Virus record (IMG/VR): IMGVR_UViG_3300043411_000942 | Coordinates: 1-64,000 of that record | DNA length: 64,000 nt | From: a virus | Strand: one strand, 5' to 3' | Part shown: in pieces, positions 55,057-62,312 of the stretch | Layout: each line of letters starts with the position of its first letter | Position numbering within the stretch: position 1 is the first letter of the stretch | The notes under the pieces: model-generated | Database searches by the model: none | The model's input: only the letters and a program-made list of their open reading frames with translations | Told to the model about the DNA's origin: nothing | Made by a program: the position numbers and the translations under genes

Positions 55057-55186
55057 TAGAGTGTGGGTCACCTGAGACGTGACCCCTCTAAAACCGCGTG
55101 ATTATCTTTTCGATTACCGGTAAGAGCCCAAAACCGCGTATTCAGTTAGCGTATGGTCATGGTGCGGCGGTAAACCCCAAACTAAA

Positions 55187-55238
55187 GACTATCCAAGACA
55201 GACTATCCAAGACAGACTAGACTACCCAAGACTACCCC
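55187..55238 (+). repeat. Short tandem repeat, GACTATCCAAGACA units
   Basis: GACTATCCAAGACA occurs at 55187-55200 and again at 55201-55214, followed by the diverged GACTAGACTACCCAAGACTA. The same GACT/AGTC words fill the gene-free region at 43788-44309 in the transcription-sense orientation. Confidence 0.75.
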
Positions 55239-55285
55239 TCTTCAACGACCCAAAATCCCTTTCCTACAGCAACGACCAGGGTCAG

Positions 55286-55306
55286 AAAATTTCTAGGGGA
55301 AATTTT
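55286..55306 (+). terminator. A/T-rich hairpin, possible terminator
   Basis: AAAATTTC and GAAATTTT pair across TAGGG and are followed by TTGA. It would end a transcript from the 55029 promoter. Confidence 0.5.
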
Positions 55307-55332
55307 TTGAGGGCCCAGAAAACTCAAAGAGC

Positions 55333-55515
55333 ATGGCAACGAGTTTCCGATTCACTGCAACTGCAAATCGAAATGGCATGGGGGCCAAGAACCCTGGGGT
55401 ATACAACACCTGCACCTGCCACCCGATACAGTGGGGGGCTAAGAAGGCAGCCCGTCGAGCCCGGAGACGGATCTCCAAGCAAGTCATCCTAGAGGGGTGT
55501 GGAGAGTTGACATGA
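55333..55515 (+). CDS. Small basic protein, 60 aa
   Basis: Starts MATSFRFTATANRNGMGAK; CTCHP and a very basic helix (KKAARRARRRISKQ) suggest RNA or DNA binding. ATGA overlap with the next gene; the opposite-strand frame is a shadow. Confidence 0.68.
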   Translation: MATSFRFTATANRNGMGAKNPGVYNTCTCHPIQWGAKKAARRARRRISKQVILEGCGELT

Positions 55516-55781
55516 GGGGGCTGACTGCGATGGAGAGTGAAGTGCTTTCTGAAGACTCGCGAATCGAGGATGACGTCTACCTCAATCTTCTCGCAGAGCC
55601 GCTAGACCCGTCCGGTGGCGGCAACATGTCGAGCGAGATCGCAGCAACGCGTGAGAGGCTTACCGTGCGCGGTTGCCTGGAGCTATTTGTGTTTACCTAC
55701 TCAGACGGATCTGACGACTCGACTTGGCGCATCACCTCTCGTGGCCGTCTCGCTCTCCTTTGCCACCAGGCCCTGAAATGA
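55512..55781 (+). CDS. Hypothetical protein, 89 aa
   Basis: ATG 55512 (MRGLTAMESEVLSED). Helical start then beta (LELFVFTYSDGSDDSTWRIT). Function unknown. Confidence 0.7.
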   Translation: MRGLTAMESEVLSEDSRIEDDVYLNLLAEPLDPSGGGNMSSEIAATRERLTVRGCLELFVFTYSDGSDDSTWRITSRGRLALLCHQALK

Positions 55782-55993
55782 ACTACCTCGAAAAGTTGAA
55801 CGTACGGCTGGATGAGGCTCACTACGTGAGTTGCCCACAAGACTTCAAGGGTGACTTGCTACGAGCTTACGAAGTAGCTGACAACCCCAAGGCTGAGGCA
55901 GCGTTTTTCATCGCGTGCCATCATATGGCTTTGTTGGGAGGGCACAAGGACGTAGCCGTGCTCTTTGCGGATCTTGTGACCCTGATTAAGTAG
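55778..55993 (+). CDS. Helical hypothetical protein, 71 aa
   Basis: ATG 55778 (MNYLEKLNVRLDEAHYV) in an ATGA overlap. Function unknown. Confidence 0.7.
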   Translation: MNYLEKLNVRLDEAHYVSCPQDFKGDLLRAYEVADNPKAEAAFFIACHHMALLGGHKDVAVLFADLVTLIK

Positions 55994-56167
55994 ATGAGGA
56001 AGCCCAAGCCACGTAAGAACAGAGCATACAGACGCAGAGGCAAGCGTGCGTGGTACGCCGCGATGAAAGCCACCGGGGAGTACCTGCACAGGAAGATGAG
56101 GGAGCCGAGCATCACACGCAGTATGTTCTCGATAACCCAGGTGACAGAAGTGGAGGCTACTCGATGA
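55994..56167 (+). CDS. Small very basic protein, 57 aa
   Basis: ATG 55994 directly after the previous stop. MRKPKPRKNRAYRRRGKRAW looks like an RNA- or ribosome-binding tail. Stop overlaps the next ATG. Confidence 0.65.
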   Translation: MRKPKPRKNRAYRRRGKRAWYAAMKATGEYLHRKMREPSITRSMFSITQVTEVEATR

Positions 56168-56370
56168 CTACTTGGAAGACGACATGGTTGGCCAGGCTAC
56201 ACGTTCGGTTCCGTAAGTGGTTGCTGCCGAGGCTGCACCATCCCATCTGCCCCTTGTACCGGTACGAGTTCATCCGGATGCTAGAGCTATTCCACCATCG
56301 TAAGCCGCACACGCGATCCGCCCTGTGGGGTATGGAGGCTCAGTGTTTTTGTCCCAGAGCACTGAAGTAG
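56164..56370 (+). CDS. Basic hypothetical protein, 68 aa
   Basis: ATG 56164 (MTTWKTTWLARLHVRFRK). Arg/His-rich; CPLYRYEF and a terminal CFCP. Function unknown. Confidence 0.66.
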   Translation: MTTWKTTWLARLHVRFRKWLLPRLHHPICPLYRYEFIRMLELFHHRKPHTRSALWGMEAQCFCPRALK

Positions 56371-56372
56371 TA

Positions 56373-56400
56373 GTTAAGTCTCCAGGCTCAAGCTACGTAG
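56373..56400 (+). promoter_or_regulatory. Phage promoter motif for 56409
   Basis: GTTAAG (56373-56378), 15 nt, TACGTAG (56394-56400), 8 nt to ATG 56409. One of the best matches to the consensus. Confidence 0.8.
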
Positions 56401-56408
56401 GACTCTAC

Positions 56409-56522
56409 ATGGGAAACTACGACGACTGGAAGTGCACGGACCCCCGCGACTCCGAGTACGATGGGGAGGATGAGGACCCCTCCTCCTTCGAGGTCGAGAA
56501 AGACTACTCCAATGAGGATTGA
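56409..56522 (+). CDS. Acidic miniprotein, paralogue of 62313, 37 aa
   Basis: MGNYDDWKCTDPRDSEYDGE ... FEVEKDYSNED. It aligns with the 62313 protein over its whole length (NYDDWK.TDPRD and EKDYS.ED). Very acidic; may act as a DNA mimic or bind a host protein. Confidence 0.75.
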   Translation: MGNYDDWKCTDPRDSEYDGEDEDPSSFEVEKDYSNED

Positions 56523-57011
56523 ATGAAGCCCGTCTATATTTGTAAGAACCTGAATGGTGATCGGCACTTTTGGTGCATTGCCGTTCAAGACTGGGTTCGA
56601 GAGGGTCAGGGGCATACCCCTACTCCGTACACTCAAAAAGAGGCAGAAACCGTTATTGGTTACTGGGCTGATCACTGGACTGATCAACGAGGTGCTTACA
56701 TCCTCGTTGATGACTCTGCCCCTGTTGAGCAGACCGAGCAAGCTATCCTCGTTCATGCCATCAAAAAGAACATCGAAGACATGCGAGTACAGGTAGCCCG
56801 ACTGGAGGCTATTGCGGACCTTGCCCGAGAGCTTGCTCACGGAAGACCTGTACACACAGAGGATTGCAAAACGGTAACCCTCTCTGAGATGGGGCGAGTT
56901 GAGCACGCAGCCCGAGACTATCAGGGTACGGACACCTCGGGTTGGAAAGAATCCAACTGCGACTGTAAGGCTGGGGAAACTTACCGGACCTTGAAGACCC
57001 TATGCGGCTAA
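56523..57011 (+). CDS. Hypothetical protein, 162 aa
   Basis: Starts MKPVYICKNLNGDRHFWCIA. Helical middle (KKNIEDMRVQVARLEAIADL), Cys-containing end (NCDCKAGETYRTLKTLCG). Function unknown. Confidence 0.73.
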   Translation: MKPVYICKNLNGDRHFWCIAVQDWVREGQGHTPTPYTQKEAETVIGYWADHWTDQRGAYILVDDSAPVEQTEQAILVHAIKKNIEDMRVQVARLEAIADLARELAHGRPVHTEDCKTVTLSEMGRVEHAARDYQGTDTSGWKESNCDCKAGETYRTLKTLCG

Positions 57012-57196
57012 ACTTCAAGGTAGGTTTGAGGCCCATGCAGAAGTACTCCGTGTGTCAAGGGTCCACTCTTAAGGTAGGGGAAGTCATTACTATTCATAGT
57101 AATGGTACGTCTTTCAAGGTCATTGTAACAGGCATCCAAACACATACCGGAGGGGGCCAAGTCTACTTTGTAGGCCTTCTCACGGATGTAGGTTAA
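57002..57196 (+). CDS. Small hypothetical protein, 64 aa
   Basis: Start 57002 or ATG 57035 (MQKYSVCQGSTLKVGEV, after GAGG). Small all-beta protein. Its GGT TAA stop is the -35-like box of the next promoter. Confidence 0.68.
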   Translation: MRLNFKVGLRPMQKYSVCQGSTLKVGEVITIHSNGTSFKVIVTGIQTHTGGGQVYFVGLLTDVG

Positions 57197-57220
57197 GCCT
57201 CACCCCACCCACTCCGTAGG
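57192..57220 (+). promoter_or_regulatory. Phage promoter motif for 57228
   Basis: GTTAAG (57192-57197), 15 nt, TCCGTAGG (to 57220), 7 nt to ATG 57228. Confidence 0.77.
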
Positions 57221-57227
57221 TCTCAGT

Positions 57228-57605
57228 ATGAACCACTCTCTTGATAAGGTCGGCACCCCCTGTCCCGTTTGCAAGCGGACCATCTGCTTGTTTGAGTTCT
57301 CCGGAATGGCACCCTACACTTACTGCTCAGAGTTCTGCGACATAGCCTCAGAGGCTCAGGTCAAGGAGTTCCAGAACGCCTCCCCAGGGGATTTTTGCCT
57401 GTACCCCTGCTGTTCCTGTGGGGCAGCTCTTGAGGATGAGTGGGCCCCCACCTCCTGCTGTAGCTCCTGTGACAGGACCGCACGAGCTGAGAATGCAATG
57501 AACCTGCTCAAGCAAGCCAAGAGCTTGATTAAGAACAGGCTCACGAGCAAGAAGGCTTATGACCTTGTGAAGAAAATCGAACTGGCTCTGGAGAAGGGGA
57601 TATGA
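57228..57605 (+). CDS. Cys-rich zinc-ribbon protein, 125 aa
   Basis: CPVCKRTIC (about 12-20), CSEFC, then CCSCGAA and CCSSC: at least two zinc ribbons, followed by a helical C terminus (LLKQAKSLIKNRL). Function unknown. Confidence 0.75.
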   Translation: MNHSLDKVGTPCPVCKRTICLFEFSGMAPYTYCSEFCDIASEAQVKEFQNASPGDFCLYPCCSCGAALEDEWAPTSCCSSCDRTARAENAMNLLKQAKSLIKNRLTSKKAYDLVKKIELALEKGI

Positions 57606-57817
57606 GCGGCCTTAAAACAACTGCGGAAGAGCGCGCCAGGTTTCGAGGCGCTTACGAGACCTGCGGATTCAGTGATATACGAGAGATGAAGATCCTTCGG
57701 GACCTGGAAACGTGTATTGCAGTACTACAGGAAATTCAGAACGCTTCTCACGATCGTAATGGCTACGACATGACACGAGCGATCGAAAAGGCTCAAGCTC
57801 TTCTAGCCTCCCGATGA
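57602..57817 (+). CDS. Helical hypothetical protein, 71 aa
   Basis: ATGA overlap; starts MSGLKTTAEERARFRGAY. The segment CCTCCCGATGAA after it is duplicated around 57809-57835. Function unknown. Confidence 0.71.
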   Translation: MSGLKTTAEERARFRGAYETCGFSDIREMKILRDLETCIAVLQEIQNASHDRNGYDMTRAIEKAQALLASR

Positions 57818-57827
57818 AAGCCTCCCG

Positions 57828-58214
57828 ATGAATCTTACCAAGCACCTAGTTAGAGACGAGTCTGAGTTTCTAGCTCTCTTCAAGGATTGGGAGCTAGACG
57901 ACATTGAAACCCTCCTTGGGGTAGAGTTCGCGTTCACGGATGGCACGTTCTACAGTGACCATTGCGAGGATGAGGACTACGAAGACTCCCGCACCATCGA
58001 CTACTCCAAGTACCGGAAGGATGAAGCGGCAAGATTCCCAGTGTCCTACCCTGCTATCGCTACCCTCCTGCAAGGTACGCAAGGCACGTCACTCAAGGCC
58101 ATGATGCTCGTCTACCCATCGGATTTTGGGGTTGTCCCAGCTGTCCGGAGTCTGACTCTTGCTGAATTGTGGGACGTGGTACCTTCAGCTCCTAGTACGG
58201 ACATGACCAAGTGA
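57828..58214 (+). CDS. Acidic hypothetical protein, 128 aa
   Basis: Starts MNLTKHLVRDESEFLAL; a very acidic stretch (DHCEDEDYEDSRTIDY) lies in the middle. Function unknown. Confidence 0.72.
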   Translation: MNLTKHLVRDESEFLALFKDWELDDIETLLGVEFAFTDGTFYSDHCEDEDYEDSRTIDYSKYRKDEAARFPVSYPAIATLLQGTQGTSLKAMMLVYPSDFGVVPAVRSLTLAELWDVVPSAPSTDMTK

Positions 58215-58819
58215 CTTGGCTAAAGGCCTGGGACGAGATCATCCGCCGAAGGCAAAACGAAAATCGCATCCTAAAGTATGGTCTCAGCTTTGTATTGGAA
58301 AGCCCTAGAATGAGAGTCTTCAAACAACCTGTATTCCTCGGTTCCTCGAAAGAGGAAAGCCTTCGCATCAAGGCTAAGCTCCACTCGCGGCTCGATGACG
58401 CCATTACGGCTCTAGGGAGCCTCCAGCTCTCACGTAAAGGTCCTGACGAAACCAAGCTCGACGCTGAGGCTCAGGACGACCTGGACGACGCCCTACTTGA
58501 CATCCAGACAGCTCTTGAGTACTCCAATTTAAGCAAGCATGCAATGCTACCTGAACGACCGCCTCTCACCCACGTAGCCTGCATTGATATGGAGGGACGT
58601 GTCTGGAGCCTCCCACGCCCCTTTAGGCATCACCATGTTCTAAAGAACATGCATGACTACGGAGCTAAGGCTGAAGAATCTCCAAGTAGTCAAGGCTTCC
58701 TTGACGATAACGGGCGCTACCTTAGAAGGTCTCAGGCCCTTGTAAACGCTGATCTTAATGGTCAGATCAAGGGTGGGAAGATCATCGGGGGCATGCTCAC
58801 CTCAGAGGACCTCTGGTAG
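58211..58819 (+). CDS. Two-part hypothetical protein, 202 aa; C-terminal domain shared with 60249
   Basis: GTG 58211 in a GTGA overlap. Residues 1-113 are a charged helical part. Residues about 115-202 (PPLTHVACIDMEGRVWSLP ... GFLDDNGRYL, QALVNADLNGQIK, LTSEDLW) match the stand-alone protein at 60249, a domain widespread in phages with unknown function. A fusion or a duplication joined the two. Confidence 0.75.
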   Translation: MTWLKAWDEIIRRRQNENRILKYGLSFVLESPRMRVFKQPVFLGSSKEESLRIKAKLHSRLDDAITALGSLQLSRKGPDETKLDAEAQDDLDDALLDIQTALEYSNLSKHAMLPERPPLTHVACIDMEGRVWSLPRPFRHHHVLKNMHDYGAKAEESPSSQGFLDDNGRYLRRSQALVNADLNGQIKGGKIIGGMLTSEDLW

Positions 58820-58823
58820 CAAC

Positions 58824-59084
58824 ATGCTCTTCAAAGTAACCTGCATTCGCGCGGCTAACGTCGAAGTGAAGCCCCAATACCGAAGCTCACTCAAGTGTTC
58901 AGCAGCCTCCCCTGAGGAAGCCGCTAAGGCCTCCTTCGCGTTGGAGATGGACTCCTCCGTGCGAGTGTATGAGGTTGTAGACATGGATATCCTTAGGGCG
59001 CACTACATTGAATGTGGGAAGCAAGTCTACGTAAAGGAGGTAGCTCCTAGAATCTGGTTAAGTCTCCACTGGCCCCCTACGTAG
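58824..59084 (+). CDS. Hypothetical protein, 86 aa
   Basis: ATG 58824 (MLFKVTCIRAANVEVKP); beta-alpha-beta pattern (SPEEAAKASFALEMDSSVRV). Its 3' end contains the whole promoter of the next gene and its TAG stop is part of TACGTAG. Confidence 0.72.
   Translation: MLFKVTCIRAANVEVKPQYRSSLKCSAASPEEAAKASFALEMDSSVRVYEVVDMDILRAHYIECGKQVYVKEVAPRIWLSLHWPPT
59057..59084 (+). promoter_or_regulatory. Phage promoter motif for 59093, inside the previous gene
   Basis: GTTAAG (59057-59062), 15 nt, TACGTAG (59078-59084), 8 nt to ATG 59093. Confidence 0.79.
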
Positions 59085-59092
59085 GGTTCAGT

Positions 59093-59287
59093 ATGAAGAA
59101 GGTTAAAGACATGAAGCAGGCTCTCTCCAAGGATGAGGCCATGCTCGTCAAGTACCGAGACTATCAGATCACTTTGGCCTCTGGTGGTTCCGTGGAGAAC
59201 CTTAAGGCCTCCGAGGTAGGTGGGATTATCCACCAACTTGAGCAGTGCATCGAGAACAAGAAGAAGCTCCTGGCTGCTTCCCTGTAA
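59093..59287 (+). CDS. Helical hypothetical protein, 64 aa
   Basis: Starts MKKVKDMKQALSKDEAM; charged helices throughout, ending KKKLLAASL. Function unknown. Confidence 0.72.
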   Translation: MKKVKDMKQALSKDEAMLVKYRDYQITLASGGSVENLKASEVGGIIHQLEQCIENKKKLLAASL

Positions 59288-59312
59288 GCCCAAACTAAAG
59301 GGAGGTTAAGCC

Positions 59313-59603
59313 ATGGCGGAGAATGAAACACAGGAGGAGCTGGGAGTTCGACTGGCCAACGAGGTCATTGACGAGCTTATCCAGGAAGAGCTAGCGGAGG
59401 CGCTAGCTGCCCTCAACGAGTTGCCCAGCCTGTGGCAGGCCATCGGCACAACGGCCGCCCATCTGCGGAGGTGTAAGCACGGCACTCCCGGCTTCAAGAA
59501 GTGGGACGCCGTTCTGACCAAGTTCCAGAACGATGCGCACGAAAAGACCTCGCTGGTTCGCATGGCCCTCAGGACTGCCAAACGCGGAAAGAGAAACAAG
59601 TAA
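59313..59603 (+). CDS. Helical hypothetical protein, 96 aa
   Basis: ATG 59313 follows GGGAGGTTAAGCC. Acidic front (MAENETQEELGVRLANEV), basic tail (TAKRGKRNK). Function unknown. Confidence 0.73.
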   Translation: MAENETQEELGVRLANEVIDELIQEELAEALAALNELPSLWQAIGTTAAHLRRCKHGTPGFKKWDAVLTKFQNDAHEKTSLVRMALRTAKRGKRNK

Positions 59604-59809
59604 TGACTACACGAGTTGAAACGGTCATGTACTTTGGGAACCAACACAATATGATTCCCGTGTCTACCTACACTAGCCCCAATGGAGCTACACACACCTT
59701 TCGTGGTGGTAACTCAGAGAAGGTCTTGAAGGGCGTCCAGGCGATTGAGGACCTTCGTCTGTCCAAGTTCGAGCTTCAGATTCTTCGTACCCTCCTTGAC
59801 AACCTCTAA
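59603..59809 (+). CDS. Small hypothetical protein, 68 aa
   Basis: ATG 59603 in a TAATG overlap (MTTRVETVMYFGNQHN). Beta then helix. Function unknown. Confidence 0.7.
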   Translation: MTTRVETVMYFGNQHNMIPVSTYTSPNGATHTFRGGNSEKVLKGVQAIEDLRLSKFELQILRTLLDNL

Positions 59810-59810
59810 C

Positions 59811-59999
59811 ATGTGTCAAGCTAAGCGAGACCTTGAGGTAATCACCCTCAAGGGGATGGTTCAATACCATATCGTTATGGGGAACACCCGAATTGCATCC
59901 ACAAGTGTATGGCTCTCCCAGTGGGGCCCCTTGTTGCCCACTGGGAAGCTTGCGTGGGGTTGCACTCCTGAGTGCTCATCCTTGACAACCTTTAGCTGA
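59811..59999 (+). CDS. Small hypothetical protein, 62 aa
   Basis: ATG 59811 (MCQAKRDLEVITLKGMV), one base after the previous stop; beta-rich. Function unknown. Confidence 0.64.
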   Translation: MCQAKRDLEVITLKGMVQYHIVMGNTRIASTSVWLSQWGPLLPTGKLAWGCTPECSSLTTFS

Positions 60000-60010
60000 C
60001 AGATAAACCC

Positions 60011-60262
60011 ATGGAACTTTACGGCTGGTACTCAGTAAAACAGAATGCGGTTAGTGGGTATTGCGTGTACCTCCTCGATGGGACAGACACTCAAGTCCAT
60101 GTAACCGTAGTTTGCCGCAACGAGGGGCACCCTAACACTCAAGGGTGCAACTGGGATGACTACCGGTTTGTAGGTAGGGTGGGTGAGATTGTCACTTCAT
60201 TTGTAAAGCAAGGATATGGAAGCTACACCTACAACGCCTTCAACTTCTATGCGAAACGATAG
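60011..60262 (+). CDS. Hypothetical protein, 83 aa
   Basis: Starts MELYGWYSVKQNAVSGYC; all-beta with aromatic C terminus. The stop overlaps the next start. Function unknown. Confidence 0.7.
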   Translation: MELYGWYSVKQNAVSGYCVYLLDGTDTQVHVTVVCRNEGHPNTQGCNWDDYRFVGRVGEIVTSFVKQGYGSYTYNAFNFYAKR

Positions 60263-60536
60263 ACCGCCTCTCACCCACGTAGCCTGCATTGATATGGAGG
60301 GGCGTGTCTGGAGTCTCCCAGCTCCCTGTAGACATCGGGATGTTCTCCGAGTCATGCGAGGGTTTGGAGCCGAGCCTAAGGAGGACGAGGAGGTTGAGGG
60401 TCGGTTTGAGGGGTTCCTTGACCAGAACGGTCAATACCTCACCCGAGTTCAAGCCCTTGTGAGTGCTGAGCTGAATAGTCAAATCAAGAGAGGTAAGATC
60501 TCCGGGCGAGTTCTCACCTCAGAAGACCTCTGGTAA
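60249..60536 (+). CDS. Stand-alone copy of the 58211 C-terminal domain, 95 aa
   Basis: ATG 60249 (MRNDRPPLTHVACIDMEG). DMEGRVWSLP, GFLDQNGQYL, QALVSAELNSQIK and LTSEDLW match the 58211 protein closely. The DNA is also still similar at the domain start, so the duplication is fairly recent. Confidence 0.76.
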   Translation: MRNDRPPLTHVACIDMEGRVWSLPAPCRHRDVLRVMRGFGAEPKEDEEVEGRFEGFLDQNGQYLTRVQALVSAELNSQIKRGKISGRVLTSEDLW

Positions 60537-60540
60537 CCCC

Positions 60541-61008
60541 ATGCTAATTGATCTAGACGTAGACTACAGTGGGCTTCTGAGCCGTGTGGATACCGGACGA
60601 TACCTCCTACTCGACTACATGGCGAAACACTACCTGTTGGATACCAATGGGTGGGAGGATGTGGACCTGTTGTGGCCGGAGTACAACCTCCCTACGGGGG
60701 AGGAGCGGCTAAAGGCCATGATGGCTAGCATGCAAAACAACACTTGGTTCGAGACCTACGGCTCCTGCGACTCACCCGACCAGTTTCTAACCACGGAGAC
60801 TGCTCGGAGGATTCAGGACTCACCCTGGCCACTTCTGGTTGTGTTTCAACACATGACTCGGGAATCCTGTGGTGGTTACCGCTGGCACAAGAACGGACCT
60901 TATATCGGAGTGAAGAAGCCTCATTACGAGCACCTTGCGGACGAGCCTGAGATCACGGAGATCTACCAATTTCACATTTACCGGAAGCTGGAGCAAAAAG
61001 CTAGTTAA
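60541..61008 (+). CDS. Hypothetical protein, 155 aa
   Basis: Starts MLIDLDVDYSGLLSRVDT. Contains FQHMTRESCGGYRWHKNGPY. Function unknown. Ends AGT TAA, part of the next promoter. Confidence 0.73.
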   Translation: MLIDLDVDYSGLLSRVDTGRYLLLDYMAKHYLLDTNGWEDVDLLWPEYNLPTGEERLKAMMASMQNNTWFETYGSCDSPDQFLTTETARRIQDSPWPLLVVFQHMTRESCGGYRWHKNGPYIGVKKPHYEHLADEPEITEIYQFHIYRKLEQKAS

Positions 61009-61032
61009 AGCTCCAGGACTGCTTCTCGTAAG
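61004..61032 (+). promoter_or_regulatory. Phage promoter motif upstream of a short ORF
   Basis: GTTAAA (61004-61009), 15 nt, CTCGTAAG (to 61032), 5 nt to ATG 61038. Confidence 0.7.
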
Positions 61033-61037
61033 ATAGA

Positions 61038-61121
61038 ATGAGAGGCCCGACCTACGTAGGTCAACATCTAGTGAGGGTGGCCACCTCACTGAATCTCAAG
61101 TATGGACTCGGTCCTACTTGA
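61038..61121 (+). CDS. Candidate micro-ORF, 27 aa
   Basis: ATG 61038 lies at the standard distance after a phage promoter and reads MRGPTYVGQHLVRVATSL. A terminator follows at 61228, so the transcript could instead be a small non-coding RNA of about 200 nt. Confidence 0.42.
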   Translation: MRGPTYVGQHLVRVATSLNLKYGLGPT

Positions 61122-61227
61122 GATTAAACCCTCAACGAACGGAAAGAAGAAGTATGTGTATAATCGTGCGGAGGGAGTCCGCTGTAGAGAGTAAGTAGCC
61201 CCCCCCACCACAGGGGTACAATCTCGG

Positions 61228-61258
61228 GGTAGAGTTCCAAAAGGGACTCTACCTTTTT
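61228..61258 (+). terminator. Intrinsic terminator
   Basis: GGTAGAGTTCC-AAAA-GGGACTCTACC (11 bp with one wobble) followed by TTTTT. Classic rho-independent terminator. Confidence 0.93.
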
Positions 61259-61271
61259 GGTTCATTTTGTG

Positions 61272-61299
61272 GTTAAGCTGACCCCTGCATTCTCGTAAG
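61272..61299 (+). promoter_or_regulatory. Phage promoter motif for 61307
   Basis: GTTAAG (61272-61277), 14-16 nt, TCGTAAG (to 61299), then TATAGGT before ATG 61307. Directly follows a terminator, which supports promoter function. Confidence 0.77.
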
Positions 61300-61306
61300 T
61301 ATAGGT

Positions 61307-61486
61307 ATGAGCATCCACAAAGAATCCAAGCTAGTTGATGGGTGTATCCCGAGTGGGCAGCCTTGCCCATTCTCGGATGAGTGTAAGTTCAAGGTCGAGC
61401 GATGCCCAACCCCAGAAAACCTTAAGCCCAATGATTACTCATGTGCGGCTGCAAGGCTGTTTGACCTCATAAGGAAAAAGACCTGA
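61307..61486 (+). CDS. Small Cys-rich protein, 59 aa
   Basis: ATG 61307 (MSIHKESKLVDGCIPSGQ). Six Cys in CIPSGQPCPFSDEC, ERCP and SCAA suggest a metal-binding mini-domain. TGATG overlap with the next gene. Confidence 0.7.
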   Translation: MSIHKESKLVDGCIPSGQPCPFSDECKFKVERCPTPENLKPNDYSCAAARLFDLIRKKT

Positions 61487-61695
61487 TGCGTATTGTTGAC
61501 TCAGATCCGTTGGACCGAGAATTGATGGGCGTTATCATTCTGAACAAGAGTGAGGCGATTCAGATGGTTCACGACCTGGTGAACATGCTAGCTGACGCTC
61601 CAGGTGCTGGGAGCACAAGTTACGCCATATATCGAGCAAAATCGATGCCGATGGCCATGAGTCGTGTCGCATTTGCAATCAAAGATTCTAGTTAA
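61486..61695 (+). CDS. Hypothetical protein, 69 aa
   Basis: Starts MRIVDSDPLDRELMGVII; helical. Ends AGT TAA within the next promoter. Function unknown. Confidence 0.7.
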   Translation: MRIVDSDPLDRELMGVIILNKSEAIQMVHDLVNMLADAPGAGSTSYAIYRAKSMPMAMSRVAFAIKDSS

Positions 61696-61719
61696 GTCTC
61701 TCCCCACACAACCCGTAGG
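61691..61719 (+). promoter_or_regulatory. Phage promoter motif for 61727
   Basis: GTTAAG (61691-61696), 15 nt, CCCGTAGG (to 61719), 7 nt to ATG 61727. Confidence 0.78.
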
Positions 61720-61726
61720 AGTTAGC

Positions 61727-61969
61727 ATGCAAATGAACATGAACATGAAGGGCACCTTGGTCTTCATGCGAGACCTGGAGGAGGACGGGTACTTCCTCTG
61801 CTTCTGGGAGGGCAATAAGGTCTTCCGAGAGTTTCGCGTCACCCGAGCAGACGAGAGTCGATTCTTCTTTGAGGAGTGGGACACCTGGGAGACAGTTGAG
61901 GCTGCCCCCACCACCATTCAGGAGGCTGAGCGGGTGGCGAAAGAGGTCTACGCGACAGGTGAGAGATAA
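61727..61969 (+). CDS. Hypothetical protein, 80 aa
   Basis: ATG 61727 (MQMNMNMKGTLVFMRDLEE); small antiparallel beta protein with helical tail (IQEAERVAKEVYATGE). Function unknown. Confidence 0.72.
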   Translation: MQMNMNMKGTLVFMRDLEEDGYFLCFWEGNKVFREFRVTRADESRFFFEEWDTWETVEAAPTTIQEAERVAKEVYATGER

Positions 61970-62016
61970 GACCAGAGGTCTTGATACTAAGCCTTGCATT
62001 GGTAAGGGTTGAACCA

Positions 62017-62277
62017 GTGATCTTCGAGCCAGGCTACTACTGGATCAAAGGTCATGGTGTCTGTAAGTACTCCCATGCCACTGGAGGGCTAGCTTACAAC
62101 ACTGGGGAGCCTACTCACGTTGTGAACCCCTACCAGTTCGATTCAAACAAATTTGAAGGGAACCTCTACATCGAAACTTCGGACATCACCAGACCAGCGT
62201 CTGAAAAAGAAGCCAAGTCGTACAAGGCAGCAGTTCGGAGAAAGCTCACGTCTTCAGGCGTGAAAAGAAAAAACTAG
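62017..62277 (+). CDS. Hypothetical protein, 86 aa
   Basis: GTG 62017 behind AAGGG gives an IFEPGYYWIKGHGVCKYS start; a TTG at 61981 is possible. The C-terminal part is basic. Its TAG stop touches the next GTTAAG box. Confidence 0.65.
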   Translation: MIFEPGYYWIKGHGVCKYSHATGGLAYNTGEPTHVVNPYQFDSNKFEGNLYIETSDITRPASEKEAKSYKAAVRRKLTSSGVKRKN

Positions 62278-62305
62278 TTAAGGCCGTTACCCCAAAGGAC
62301 GTAGG
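62277..62305 (+). promoter_or_regulatory. Phage promoter motif for 62313
   Basis: GTTAAG (62277-62282), 15 nt, GACGTAGG (to 62305), 7 nt to ATG 62313. Confidence 0.79.
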
Positions 62306-62312
62306 TCTCTAC

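Larger units (their letters stand above)
55057..55332 (+). other. Possible non-coding transcript region
   Basis: 276 bases without a gene. It contains the GGGTCAC/GTGACCC hairpin (about 55064-55085), AAAACCGCGT twice (about 55091 and 55133), the GACT repeats at 55187-55238, and an A/T hairpin at 55286-55306. Confidence 0.5.

Noticed and set aside
55187-55238. CRISPR array
   Set aside because: Repeats are 14 bp and directly abutting with no spacers; no cas genes in the window.
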